Assembly: GCA_036971475.1 (NCBI GenBank)
Contig: JBAIZL010000001.1
Coordinates: forward strand, 98,936,850 to 99,000,849
DNA from: Prosapia bicincta
Taxonomy: Eukaryota > Arthropoda > Insecta > Hemiptera > Cercopidae
Reading direction: 5' to 3'
DNA: 64,000 nt
Positions 41,259 through 52,094 of this stretch are shown piece after piece. Within the stretch, counting starts at the first letter, position 1, and every line of letters begins with the position of its first letter. The translations under genes were made by a program, and so were the position numbers. The notes beneath the pieces were generated by a model. That model saw only the letters and a program-made list of their open reading frames with translations, made no database searches and was not told where the DNA came from.

Positions 41259-43395
41259 AATATTGTGTCATTTCATTTTTTTTTTTTTTACTGAATGTGT
41301 TTATCTAATTTAATAATTTATTAATGACTCTTAATTCAGCAACCAAACTATTCTCCTTTAAAAGAAACATATCATAAACCCTTTTATTATTACTTTCATT
41401 TCCTTAATTAGAACAAACTTAGTTTAACAAAAAAAATTTTTCTATAGGACATTAACATAACATAAACAATATTTACTCTGCTTTTGATTTAAAACCCTTT
41501 TACAAAAATTCAAACTTCCATGTAAACCTACAATTCACTTATTATTTCCATTGACATTTATCTTTGACATACATATATTATAATAAATTTAATTTAGATT
41601 TAAAAGTCCTTTAATAAATATATCTTATTTTAAATTAACTCTTAGAAACTTGTCTTATAAATTCTCAATTGATTTATTTTACAATATAAAATTTTAAAAT
41701 ATTGCATACTTGAAAATATTTTCTTTCAAAAATCAACTTCTTGTAAACATTTTTATTTCATAAGCACACAATTATATATCTCTTCTAATTTTAAAATAAC
41801 ATTATTTACTCTTAATAAATTTACTCTTTATTTAAATTAACTCTTTGAAATTACTATTTATTCCAATTACTCTTTGTTAAAAATTAACTCGTTGAAAATT
41901 ACTCTGTTTCTAAATTGCTCTTTGTTTGTCAACATTACCTTACATATGCCCTAGCTATATTCTTCACAATCCAATGTCTGGGATTTGTGAATACCGCTTA
42001 CTTCCTGTAAGCCAAAAAATTTCAACATTATCGAAGCTATTTATCTACATATTCTCCTCTCCATTTCACAACTTTTAAACATGTACCATTGCCTCATAAC
42101 CTTTCGTTATCTCTACAATATTTCGTACATCTTATACCTCTTTTGGATTTCAAAACCCATACTTTGAAAATCCAATTACATTATTCTTAAATTAAAACCC
42201 ATACTTTAATTTAAAAATCATATAGCTAGCATGTTGACACGCAAAGGACTATATGTATTCTATTACATCTTAAAACTTCTTTCAAATATTTCTGTAAACA
42301 AATTGAATTAATTTTTTGCTAAGCTCTTTGTATTTACAAATAAGAATTGAAATTAAATGGAACCTATGCTTGCACATTTATACACAATTTTGGTCAAGTG
42401 TATAGTCTGTTGATTCCCCATATGTCATTGAATCGGTGTAGTATTGTGTGTTTTGAGATTGTGTCCTAGTCTCTCTCATGTTGAATATGTATATAGCATG
42501 CCAACGTGCACTTTGACATACAATGTGAGTGTTGTCGTGGAGTATAAATTCTGTACAGAGGCACATTCCTATTTTCCTTGTTAATTTATTCCTCTTTTTT
42601 AAAATAAAGCTTGCATATTTCCAAATTTAAAATTTTAAGAAATTTCAACTATTTTAAAAGATAAATTTCGCTTGAAATATTTTATGACTATTACACAACT
42701 TATACATTTAAATTTAAATACCTTTAAAATTAACTCATAAATTTATTTTTTTATTATTTAACATTACTTTTAAAATCATATCACTGTTAACTTCAATTAT
42801 AATTTTCTTTTATTTTTATTATGTTTTAATTCCTCTTTTGACGTAAGGTCTATTTTTAAAACCATTTTGTTTAATAGAACTGATTTCAGAGAACAAACGG
42901 AAAGTCATTCTTCATACAGAAAGTCAAGCAAACTCGAAACATTTAAACAAGCTTTATGCAAACATTGGACTTGCACCTGTGTAAACATTGTACTCGATAA
43001 CCGGCTTTTAGGAAATGCACAAACTTACAAAAATATCTAAACTTTACTATGCACATTACGATTCACATTTCAAACAACAAGAGTCTCTGACCTTGACTAC
43101 AATACAAGTAAAAACAAGTTATAACTGGTTTCTCCCCTATCTTCCAATACTGTTTACACAATCCACAAGCCACATTCTTTTACCTTCAAATTATACATTT
43201 TAAAATAACTTCTACTGTTAAATGATTATTGAATAAAATTTCACCTTTTTGAATATACTTAATTAAATCGTTTATTTTCAGCCATTTTTAATTTTTTTTT
43301 TATCCAACACACAAATTTACATTTCAAATTAAGCAGATTCAATATCTACAAAGTTTTTGCAGAATTTTAGCCTAAAAGCAGAGTTGCGCATCTTA
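41259..43395 (-). other. Internal region of the LTR element, no gag/pol
   Basis: AT-rich sequence with only short frames: 62 codons on minus at 42,378-42,566 and 62 codons on plus at 43,015-43,203. Neither resembles retroviral-type proteins. At 41,800-41,935 a loose minirepeat of ATTACTCTT / AAATTAACTC recurs about every 15-40 bp. The sense-strand sequence directly after the 5' LTR (minus strand from 43,395 down, TAAGATGCGCAACTCTG) would be the primer-binding site region. It is not a match to a tRNA 3' end that I recognise. Confidence 0.6.
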
Positions 43396-44421
43396 TGTAA
43401 CTGTCTTATTTTTAATTTTAATTTAGCTCTTATTCTTATGAGTTAAGGCTGATTTTAAATATTGCAGTTTATAGTTACACATTTAGAAAATGACCTGCAA
43501 AGTCTTATTAAATTATTATTTAAGGCTTATTAAGTTGAAATGCATGGGATTGTGTGCTGGTTAAATAATTACTCTTTTGAAATTCAATTAAAGCAAATTA
43601 CATTCATTTTATTTAACAAAGAAAAATAATATAAATTATAATCATGATACAAATTTCTTGACATTGCTTCAGTTACGGATTATTGAACATTTAACATTTA
43701 ACTTATGAATTTTTACGGATAGCAATCTATCAATCAATCAATCAATGGCTGAAAATGAATCTGTACTCGAGTTTACTTGCTTTTTTCATAATAAAATTTT
43801 ATAATTCAAGGTGAATACAAATGCACCAAATGATGCGTAAATTACATTTATGTATATAGGTTGAAACGTTCAAGGTTCATTAATTTGAGTTAAACTGTCT
43901 AACATTTTAAATTTTGCAATAAATCTCTAAAGTCTTAAATCGTCCACTTAGCTGTATTCACATGTCGTAGCCTCGCATCCTCCTAGTGGAAAAGTCTCAG
44001 GAAATGTCATCGGTAACTTCAGCGTCCCATCTTTGTACCTGGTTACGTACGCTGTCTTCTACACCATGATTATAAAATGTTTAAGAAAAAGAATATTGCA
44101 TTAAATTTTGAAAACAAAATAAAATTTCCTTGCTCTCGGACACGTCCGTTGCCCTTTACATCTTGGCTAAAAGAGGCCTTAAATTGTAGTTGCGAGCAAC
44201 CTTCCTACCTACTGCGCAACAGGGTGGGCGCATACCTACTTTAATTACTTGTTCTAAAATTTTCCGACAGATGTCACTATCAACCAGAGATCTCATTAAA
44301 AATATTTCTAATACATCACAATTTTTATATAGTTGTACATTGTTACAATTTTTTGAATACATTCTCATTTGTTTTCTGAAATTGCCAATTTAATATGTAA
44401 CACCATCTAAGGTGTGTTACA
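43396..44421 (-). repeat. Right LTR (5' LTR in sense orientation)
   Basis: 1,026-bp direct copy of the left LTR, starting TGTAACTGTC and ending GGTGTGTTACA. Differences from the left copy are scattered substitutions plus single-base indels, for example TCTAATACATC against TCTATACATC. Opposed short frames at 44,156-44,393 have no recognisable homology. Confidence 0.9.
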
Positions 44422-44571
44422 GTGTAAACACGATATTATGTTAGAGCGGCAACATGTATTTTACCCCTCGAAGTGTAAACGAGACATTATGTTAGAGCGG
44501 CGATGGATATTTTACCCCAAACGTATAAACGCGGTAATATGTTGGAGCGGCGACTGGTATTTTACCCCTCG

Positions 44572-44572
<1 letters not shown>
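44422..44572 (+). repeat. Terminal satellite monomers (array edge)
   Basis: Three diverged monomers with ATTTTACCCCTCGAA and ATTTTACCCCAAACG segments, following the GTGT target duplication. The satellite ends in a (TA)n run, and no monomer is seen further right. Confidence 0.92.

Positions 44573-44602
<30 letters not shown>
44573..44602. repeat. (TA)n microsatellite at array edge
   Basis: About 15 TA units start inside the last monomer after CTCGAAA. This run is the boundary between satellite and AT-rich DNA. Confidence 0.95.
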
Positions 44603-44608
<6 letters not shown>

Positions 44609-45240
44609 CATTGTAAACACAATTATTGCTACAGTTATTGCTATTGGGCACTATTGTTATCCCTTTGGCATCTATTATAACATGTATTTGTGGATAACAA
44701 TTGAAAAATTAATTGTTACAAATATCGGTAATTTTAACATTTTGTTACTTTTTTAACATAGCTTTAAACCATTAACATACTCAATAACAATTAAAAAATT
44801 TAACGTTGCTTTTTGTAAACTTATGTGTATTATGATCCCAGGTTGAGACAACACTGCACTACTAACAGAATTGTTTAAGTTAAGACAAAAAGCCTAAAGT
44901 ATCAGGTGACTAATTAGTGGCACATTGCCTGATATCCTCTTAATGTATGTGACTGTAAATTAAACAGAATGATAATTTATTTACATCTGTAGAAACAAAC
45001 AAAAACAAGGCAACATATTTATATCTTCTGAAACTAGAAACACGCACTGTGTATCGGTTTATCATTCCATTGATCTTAGTTCATTTTGACATGTTGGATT
45101 TTGTATTACCCTGCATTTTTATAATTTAAAATTTTTAAATTGTTCCACTTCTACAGGCTTACCAAGTTGTTTAAAGGAAAGCCTGTGTTATTTATTTATA
45201 TTTGTGTGAAAACAAGTTTGGTTATGATTGCCAATCAAAA
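44603..45240. other. AT-rich DNA, no feature recognised
   Basis: No open frame of note, no repeat structure and no RNA gene seen. It may include upstream parts of the following PLE. Confidence 0.5.
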
Positions 45241-45270
45241 GTTTGGAAGTGGGGGTGGGGCATGTCTAAT

Positions 45271-45280
45271 AGTATATAAG
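45271..45280 (+). promoter_or_regulatory. TATA-like box of PLE 1
   Basis: AGTATATAAG lies about 30-37 nt before the start of the hammerhead-like fold, a spacing compatible with transcription starting just before the ribozyme. Function is inferred from position. Confidence 0.4.
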
Positions 45281-45307
45281 GACGAATTATAAGTTAGGGC
45301 GAACAGT

Positions 45308-45364
45308 AGTATTTAAGTTCTGAAAATGGAATCACTCCGAAACGAGTCAACAGAGTAGAATATT
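45308..45364 (+). ncRNA. Degenerate type-I hammerhead ribozyme of PLE 1
   Basis: The segments match a hammerhead layout in order. Stem I outer strand AGTATT (45,308-45,313) can pair with AATATT (45,359-45,364). Stem I inner strand GTT (45,317-45,319) pairs with AAC (45,349-45,351). The core is CTGAAAA (45,320-45,326), where a functional core reads CUGANGA. Stem II is GGA...TCC (45,328-45,338). GAAA follows at 45,339-45,342, then a two-pair stem III (AC with GT) and the GUC cleavage triplet ending at 45,348. A tiny stem III is known for PLE-encoded hammerheads. The catalytic G8 appears as A, so this copy is probably inactive. Confidence 0.55.
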
Positions 45365-45539
45365 AAAATGTTAGGGAAGGCAGAAAACTGTACTCGAATA
45401 TATAGAATTATTCCTAATAGAAATGAAGATAAGTACATTAATAATTTCAACTTAATCACCCAGATGATGATAGTTGAAAGATTGGAGTTTAATATTAGGA
45501 AATAACACAAGCAAATGTGTTATTCAACAATGTACAATA

Positions 45540-47592
45540 AATAACGTGATTCCTTCATATGCAAGAATCAAGAATTAAGTAAATCGTTTTGCTTCCAGAT
45601 TTGTGATTGAAAAAGCAGAAAAAGATTGGGTAAAAATGGAAATTAAAACATTATTCATTGAGAAAAATAAAATTAACAAGAAGATTCTAGATTTTAACCT
45701 CATGTTAAATGATTTGGTACTGATAGAAACTGCAAATGATATCATTGGGCATATTAAATATAAAATAAAGAAAGAGATAAAAGGAAACTATGAAAAGTTA
45801 TACAAAAAAACTAGAAGTTTTGCAGTGGAATAAAAATTGTAAAAAAGAATCGACCATTTATGAACACAAGATCTTTCATGAAAGAGTAATGACTGTAACT
45901 AAAGTGGATTTGACAGATGAGGCCTAAGACATTCTAGCAAAACGTTAACACAATGTAAGAAATAATAAAAAAAATAATGTAGAAGAAAATATAGCAGACA
46001 CAGAAAATGCAATTGGTCTTATACCTAAAGAAGAACAAGAACACACTAGACACTTGGTAACAGAAATTTTAAATAAACTATTAAATAAATATTGGAAAAG
46101 AGGGATTTCAGAGAAGAAAGAATATTTTAAAATTTAGAAAAAAACGTTAAGAAAAGAAGAGTTTTTGGTTAAAAAAAAACCGAAAAAGGAAACAATACTG
46201 TTTTAATTAGTAAAGAAGAATATGTAAATAAAACTTTAGATGTTATTTTGAAAACGGCACGTAAAAAGAAGTTGAAAGATAGGATTGAAACATTTCAAAA
46301 GGAAATTAAATAAATGTTTAAAAACACCCAATATATAACTTAAGACGAGAAATATAAATATGAATCCAAGTGTGCATATAATGAGAGCAAAGATAAAAAT
46401 TCATAAAAAAGAACACACTATTAGGCCAATAATTAATTATAGAAGGGCACCCGCCTACAAATTAGCAAAATATTTAGAAAAAACTATCAGAAGGAATAGA
46501 TCTGCTACAAAATAAATATACTGTAAAAAATTCAACCGAGGTTGTTAAAACAATACAAGAAGTAAAGATTACTAAAGATCATAGGACGATTTTGTTTGAT
46601 ATAGAAAATCTATACCCATCATTACCAATGAAAGAAACTACACAAATTATTAAGGATAAATTACAAGAGCAGAGCCAAAGCAAAGATTTGAATAACAAAA
46701 TTGTCAAATCATTGAAGATCATTTTCAACCAAAACCAATTTAAGTTTAACAATGAATTATATAAACTGAAAGATGGCCTAGGGATGGGTAACCCATTATC
46801 TGGAATATTAAGCTAGTTTTTCATACCGGGATTAAAAGAAAATAATAACAAAAATATTAGAGAAATTTGATTGTATAGAATATATGAAATATGTGGATGA
46901 TTCGTTATTAAGACATTCGTTAGTAAAGACACTGAAGGAGATAAAAGAGATTTTATATTAAAAGAAATCAATAATATACATATTAATTTAAAATTCATGG
47001 TGGAAAAAGAGAGCAATTATAGTTTAAATTTCCTAGATTTAAAACTAAAAAAAGAGGGAAAAAATAAAACTTGGAATTTTCAGAAAAGATACATACACTG
47101 ATAATGTTATTCGAACCATCCACTAGAACATAAATTAGCCACATTTAGGCATTTTTTCAACATGTTATTAAATATACTGTTAAAGAAAAAACAATATAAA
47201 GAAGAACTGAATATTATTTTTCAAATTATTGAGAATAGTGGATAAAAGAACCAATAAGAAATTTGTTAAGGAAAATCAGAGCAAGAAGAAACTAAATAAA
47301 AAATCTCACAAAGGAAATAGAGGGACAGAAATGGGCTAAATTTACATATACAGGTAAAGAGGTTTATAAATTTAAAAAATTTGTTTAAGAAATATAATAT
47401 AGAAGTTAGTATGAAAACTAACAACACATTAAAGAATAAATGAAAGTGTAATATAGAAAGTTTATACGTTTTGTAAAAACGGAGTTTATAAAATGCAATG
47501 TAATTGCACAGTAACATACACTGGACAACAGGACAAAAATTTGAAGCCAGATAGAAAGAGCATATAAGGTCTTTTAAGTATGAGAAAAATGA
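45540..47592 (+). pseudogene. PLE 1 reverse transcriptase-GIY-YIG endonuclease, broken
   Basis: N-terminal part: NVIPSYARIK, a stop, then VNRFASRFVIEKAEKDWVKM and a Lys-rich helix (to 45,833). In other frames: NTVLISKEEYVNKTL (about 46,195), the RT finger motif KIHKKEHTIRPIINY (about 46,390-46,440), the palm aspartate in FDIENLYPSLP and GLGMGNPLSGI (46,592-46,816), the catalytic YVDD (about 46,893-46,904) and NFLDLKLK (about 47,022). Next come HPLEHKLA and the GIY-YIG start GVYKMQC...TYTGQ (47,480-47,532), with RxKEHIRSFKYEK in the next frame. At least five frame changes and several in-frame stops abolish function. As an intact protein it would copy PLE RNA at nicked or telomeric DNA ends. 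Confidence 0.85.
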
Positions 47593-47699
47593 TTCGAATT
47601 ATGCTACACATTTGTTTAAAGAAGGTCATACACGCAAGAAATGAATAACGCAAAGAAAATTTTACATTATGTTAATAAAGGAAGACATTTGAATATTCT

Positions 47700-48300
47700 A
47701 TTTCAAGTTCCTCCTTTTTCCCTTGACTTTTTAATTGTTTGCTTTTCAGCATATTTAGACTTTGCCTTATTTTTAACCCCTGTCCTTTGATTTAAGTTCC
47801 CTTTGCTGTGCCCCTTTAACACTATTAGGTTTTCTTCGTCTTTAGAAATTTCTCCTTTTGCTAGAATATCTCCTTTACTAATTTTTTTCTATGGGTTTTC
47901 CCACTATTTTATTTAACTTTACTTTTTCTTTTTCACTGCTATTTTCATTTTCCTTAAGATTTTCCACACTTTTAATCATGTTTAAATTTTCTTTACATTC
48001 TACTGTTTCTCCTTTTTCATTTTTATTAATTTTAGATTTTTTTTTCATGCGCTTCCTGATGTTGTTTGTGCGAAGTTTGGGGCCGTTGCATCTCCAAACC
48101 CGACCCCGTTCCGAAACCTGGACTCTTCAAGTCTTTGGTAGGCTTTACGATACTACCTAAATGGTCAGTACACGTCAGAATAAGCTCCTCTCTCTCGCTC
48201 ATAATAATCCACCCCTCCTCTTTTTGGATACCAGATGTTATTATATCCTTGGTATTAGAGTAGTCTTGTTCAGAGACTTGTTCGTGCCCCACAGCACTTT
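47700..48300 (-). pseudogene. Broken Lys/Glu-rich frame, unassigned
   Basis: The minus strand reads as charged protein across at least two frames. An 86-codon frame (48,032-48,292) contains CTDHLGSIVKPTKDLKSPG and ends HEKKI. The overlapping next frame continues as KKKSKINKNEKGETVE and SSEKEKVKLNKIVGKPIEKN down to about 47,890, followed by GDILAKGEISKDEENLIV in yet another frame to about 47,800. The plus strand is strongly pyrimidine-rich as a consequence. It could be an ORF1/gag-like part of a retroelement or an old host exon. I do not recognise a family. Confidence 0.35.
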
Positions 48301-48415
48301 GATCCCTTTAGACTTTTGTGCTTCCGTAGGTTTCCTTTATTTTATTTATTAATTTGAATTTTCCGGGTCTCTATTTCCGCTCTAATTTCCTGTGGTTCTT
48401 CAATTACTTTTGTTT

Positions 48416-48690
48416 TTATTCTTGAGATCCTCCCGGTATGTTTTTTGGATCAGGGTTAGAATTAAAAGGTGGAGGATTTTGGTTTTGAGGGTATAAGGAT
48501 TTCCGAACTATTTGGGATACACCATAGGATTGTCTGGGTGGTGGTACAGGTTTAGGGTGTGGCACGGCCCTTATTTGTGGGTACCTTTGCTGTGTTTCCC
48601 TACCATTTTGACCCCTCAACTCACCCTCTGTTTCAACCTCATTTAGGAATGCTATAGCATTGTGAATACCTATACCACAGCCTTATCATC
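48416..48690 (-). pseudogene. Pro/Asn-rich frame, possible gag/ORF1 remnant
   Basis: The minus strand is open for about 90 codons from GIGIHNAIAFLNEVETEGEL to a stop at 48,416, with a low-complexity centre (AVPHPKPVPPPRQSYG, NQNPPPFNSNPDP). It is in line with the charged frames further downstream on the same strand (48,300 to 47,700), joined by a short frame VIEEPQEIRAEIETRKIQ at about 48,345-48,400. Together they look like one decayed coding region of about 1 kb. The composition is reminiscent of retroelement ORF1/gag, but there is no zinc knuckle or RT. Identity is unknown. Confidence 0.35.
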
Positions 48691-48699
48691 CTATATGGT

Positions 48700-50390
48700 G
48701 ACAACTACTCTTTTCCTCAAAGAAATAATCTGATGGCATGACAGGTGCTATCGTCAATCATATGCTGGTTAATTATGATTTTTCTGATACCAGACGACTT
48801 TTCCCTATACCCGACGACAATGTGACCGAAGCGGCGTCTCGTAATATAATTATTTACGTTTTGGTATGATGGTCACTAGTGTCAAACAAAATTATAAAAT
48901 AAACTAGATTAAATAAATAAACAAACTAGAAGACAAAATGTTATTATGTCTTGTCATTATTTAAAGAAAAAATACAACAAAAAAAATGTGTTTGAAAGTT
49001 ATCGGAAAACTGGTTGGCAGTCAATGTGTTAAGGGAATTAAGCATTGCCGGGTTGCCTGTGTTGCCTTTATTACTATTACAACTCTCACATTGTTGATGG
49101 TAGTTGTAGGAACTTAAACCGATTCAACTTAAGGTTGTTGTACGCCTTTTCTTGAACGACTGACATGTCCGGTCTCAATCTCAAGATTTATTCCAAATAA
49201 AAATTTCTAATAAAAAACTTCTTATACTGACTTGTATAGGTGATTCTCCCATAGCACCAAATCATGAATTTCATCCTGAGTGACCAAAAATATTCTTGCG
49301 TTCATATAATTATTTGTGAAACCTTCATTGTATTTAAATGCACACAGTAGTTCGAAAGTTTCAGTGTTTACATACATGCTTTCCTGAAATTTAATAACAC
49401 TTTGTTTCTCATTATGTTTATTTAATAATCTAAAGCAACAAAACAAGTAGTTTAGAGCTATATTTTTGCTACAATTCTTGAACACTATTTTAAGTTAATT
49501 TTCGATATCCTTGTGTGTATATCATTTTTTCAATTATAAAGAAACTATATACATTTTGTTTGTTCCCATCTTGCACTTGAACTACTTAAACAATCTTGAC
49601 CTTATAGGCTTAACAATATATACACACTTGGATAGAGAAGTACTATTTTTGTTTTAAATGAGTGCAGCCATCTCACGAGATGTGCCTCATTGACACCTTA
49701 TATTTTAATGTGGTGTGTGTGGTTTGGGTGCGTGTGTGTTAATGAACATGTTGAGGACATTAGGAAATTTTATTACCCTTAATTAAGAGTTTAAGTAAAG
49801 GCCACATCTTAAAAAAAAACCTTTCTGAATCAAAATCAAAGTTATATTACAATAGAGAGTGTGTACATTCTAACAAATGAATAATAAATGTATTTTGAAT
49901 GTATTGAGAGTTTTTTATTGTATTTTATGCTAATACAAAAGACAATAAAATATTTAATAATTGTAAATACAATTATTTCAGATTTCTTTAAAGCTTGAAA
50001 TAATTGCAGCAAGTGATAAAATTTAGGCATGATAATAAACTTGTTAAATGATTTAGTTATCTTTGTTTATTATTATAATGCCCAATACTACAATATATAC
50101 TTTATTGCTTTACATCATAAAATTATTGAGGGAACTTGAATTTCTTTGGTAGTTTCATTTCATATCTATATCATTTTCTACTTTTCTATATCACTAAGCT
50201 ATAACTAAATTGTTACATCTACTTGAATAATCTACACTTTTTTATTATCCCTTGCATTTATGTTGCATAAAAATAATTTAAGAACAAGTCAACACAAGCT
50301 AGCATTTTCTATTTCCATTTAATTTATATTCACACATCCTTTTTTGATTAAAGTTCAGTTCATTTCCAAATAGTAGCTTAGTAATATATT
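48700..50390. other. AT-rich DNA, nothing firm
   Basis: No repeat or transposon motif recognised. One 87-codon frame on minus (49,222-49,485, ending DLVLWENHLYKSV) is preceded by an AG-ending stretch. It could be a stray exon or chance; there is no homology I can name. Confidence 0.4.
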
Positions 50391-51572
50391 GAAGGACCCA
50401 AAAATAACCGGAATTTGTTTGTCATACCTTTAATATTTAATTTTTGACAATGCCACTTTTATTTCTTTCACAGTACTCTCCATTAGAAAAGATTTATAAA
50501 TATAGATGTTTTTTTCTTCTTCTCTAATTGTTTAAAGATAAAGCTACTGTTTCAACGCTCCCATTGTTTTTTTCTTTTACTTCTTCTACTATGGCATCAA
50601 AATATTTTTGTTTGGGTTCTTGCTTCATTTGGGAGAACAAAATGAAGTCGCATGGAGTAAGATTAGGTGAACAAGCGAGGGGGAGAGAACAAGATCATAC
50701 TATTTTAGGCCATATTTCATCATACTGCAATGGGCAGTAGCGTTGTCTGGATTGTGTCCACTCCCAACCTTCTCCACAAATCAGGATGGTTGTGTCACAC
50801 TGCATCACTCAAGCATCTCAGAACATCCAAATATAGTTGAGGTACAATTCATAATAAACAATCGCATTAACGTCAAAAAACAAATCAGCAAATGTTTTCA
50901 AGTTTGATCTCCCTTGCCTTGGGTTTTTGGGTTTTAGAGATGATGGTGACTTCTACTGGCTTGACTGGTGTTTAGTTTCTGGGTCGTACTCATAATACCA
51001 ACTCTCATCACCAATTATTATTGTAAAGAAAATATTTCCAACTGGTTTTTCAACTCTGCACACTTCCAGTAGATTTCAGATTTATTCATCAGTGAGGACG
51101 AACAAACTAAGCCACTACCCGATGCACTTTTAATTCTTCAGTGAAAATTCTTTGGCGCAAATTCCAAGAAATGTTAGTTGAGTCAACATGCTCATCAATT
51201 ATAGTTCACTGGTCCGAGCATAACTCACGAACTTTCGTAACATTTCCCTCGGTTTTTAAATCGAAAAACATCGAGATTGAGGCAAGTCTGCAATTGACAT
51301 GTCTTGAAAACTACTCATAGACTTGAGTTTTGCTCATAGCGTCTTCCTTGTAAGCTGTTAAAAAAAAATAATTACAACTTCTCTGATGAATGTTGTTCGA
51401 GAAAACCACTCACCTTAAAAATTGACAAATTAAGCATTAGCACCTATGAATAAAAGCTTGCACAACCTCTCTTGGCGATGCCTGCTAGCAGACTGACTAA
51501 TAGAGGTCATGTCTACTCCTAGCTAGCAAGCTCACTGCTACACAATTCCGGTTATTTGTGGGTTCTCCCTTA
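50391..51572 (-). mobile_element. Dead mariner element 1 (~1.2 kb)
   Basis: Terminal inverted repeats are imperfect. The left end reads GGACCCAAAAATAACCGG, and the reverse complement of the right end reads AGAACCCACAAATAACCGG, followed by AATT in both. The flanks on both sides are TA-rich (TATATT / TATATAA), in keeping with TA target duplication. The interior holds a minus-strand mariner transposase with a DD34D arrangement. Length fits a full mariner (about 1.2-1.3 kb) with small deletions. Confidence 0.85.
50530..51260 (-). pseudogene. Mariner transposase (DD34D), broken
   Basis: Minus-strand peptides follow the mariner order. First Asp: GDESWYYEYDPETKHQSSQ (Asp codon at 51,007-51,009). 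Then KPKNPRQGRSNLKTFADLFF, DVNAIVYYELY, and the second Asp in DNATAH (Asp at 50,745-50,747). Third Asp: TPCDFILFSQMK (Asp at 50,647-50,649), with KYFDAIVEEVKEKNN after it. The second and third Asp are about 33 codons apart, close to the 34 of mariners. All three catalytic Asp are readable, but stops and frameshifts (for example after VRHNHPDLW) destroy the gene. The enzyme would have cut and pasted the element at TA sites. Confidence 0.82.
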
Positions 51573-51742
51573 TATAATGCACTTTAATAGTTACATTTTA
51601 ATATTAACTACATGAAATATTAATGGCATCAGTCAGTAATTTTATTATTATATTTTTGCACTATGTCCAGGGCTTATACTTTTAGTGTAAGTAACAAAAA
51701 GTTGCAATATAGATATAACAAATAAAAATAAACTTTGTTTAA

Positions 51743-52094
51743 ATGGTAGAAAAATTACAATACAGGTATAACAAATAAATTTTCTCTACATAGTAAAGAA
51801 ATTAAACCAATAAACAATAAAAATACCCTTAACTCCTACAGTAATAAATCAATAAATTGCCAAATCTAAGGTATCATGAAAATTTTACATGTTAGATAAC
51901 GTACAGGAGGGGAAGAATATGGTAGAAAAATTACAATACAGGTATAACAAATAAACTTTGTCTACATAGTAAAGGAATTAAACCAATAAACAATAAAAAT
52001 ACCCTTAACTCCTATAGTAATAAATCAATAAATTGCCAAATCTAAGGTATCATGAAAATTTTAAATGTTAGATAACGTACAGGAGGAGAAGAGT
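51743..52094. repeat. 176-bp tandem duplication
   Basis: ATGGTAGAAAAATTACAATA starts at 51,743 and again at 51,919, and the two 176-bp copies run in register to GAGTAT at 52,091. They differ at about eight positions, for example GGAGGGGAAGAATAT against GGAGGAGAAGAGTAT. A shorter diverged piece (AGTTGCAATATAGATATAAC) precedes copy 1. No coding content is recognised. Confidence 0.92.

Larger units (their letters stand above)
40213..44421 (-). mobile_element. Non-autonomous LTR retrotransposon (4.2 kb) in satellite
   Basis: Two direct repeats of about 1,025 bp (40,213-41,236 and 43,396-44,421) enclose 2.16 kb. Each begins TGTA and ends GTGTTACA, so termini are TG...CA. The satellite flanks are duplicated: GTGT at 40,209-40,212 and GTGT at 44,422-44,425. 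Removing the element restores a normal monomer (CCCAAACGTGTAAACACG). The 4-bp duplication and TG/CA termini identify an LTR retrotransposon. A purine tract (AAAAGGGGGGAAAA on the minus strand) abuts the inner edge of the left LTR, which puts the sense strand on minus. No gag, protease, RT or integrase motif is visible, so the element must have relied on enzymes from elsewhere. The LTRs differ at roughly 20 positions by eye, so the insertion is not recent. Confidence 0.9.
45260..47660 (+). mobile_element. Decayed Penelope-like element (PLE family 1)
   Basis: Full-length-looking but inactive PLE. Order: TATA-like box, hammerhead-like fold, N-terminal domain, reverse transcriptase, GIY-YIG endonuclease. 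Frames are broken by many stops and shifts, yet recognisable peptides follow one another in the family order over 2.1 kb. The RT-plus-GIY-YIG architecture is diagnostic for endonuclease-bearing PLEs. The exact 5' and 3' ends are not visible: no target duplication was found, and the sequence past about 47,660 shows no further homology. Confidence 0.85.

Noticed and set aside
43015..43203. 62-codon frame inside the LTR element as a gag remnant
   Set aside because: No zinc knuckle or capsid-like motif, and it lies on the antisense strand of the element as oriented by the purine tract.
44573..44602. (TA)n as a replication origin or telomere-like edge
   Set aside because: Simple TA runs also occur at 56.1, 58.5 and 61.2 kb, and nothing else supports a special role.
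47891..48160. 89-codon plus-strand hydrophobic Phe/Leu/Ser-rich frame as a membrane protein
   Set aside because: It is the complement of the Lys/Glu-rich minus-strand frames. Phe/Leu/Ser richness is what antisense of such sequence gives.
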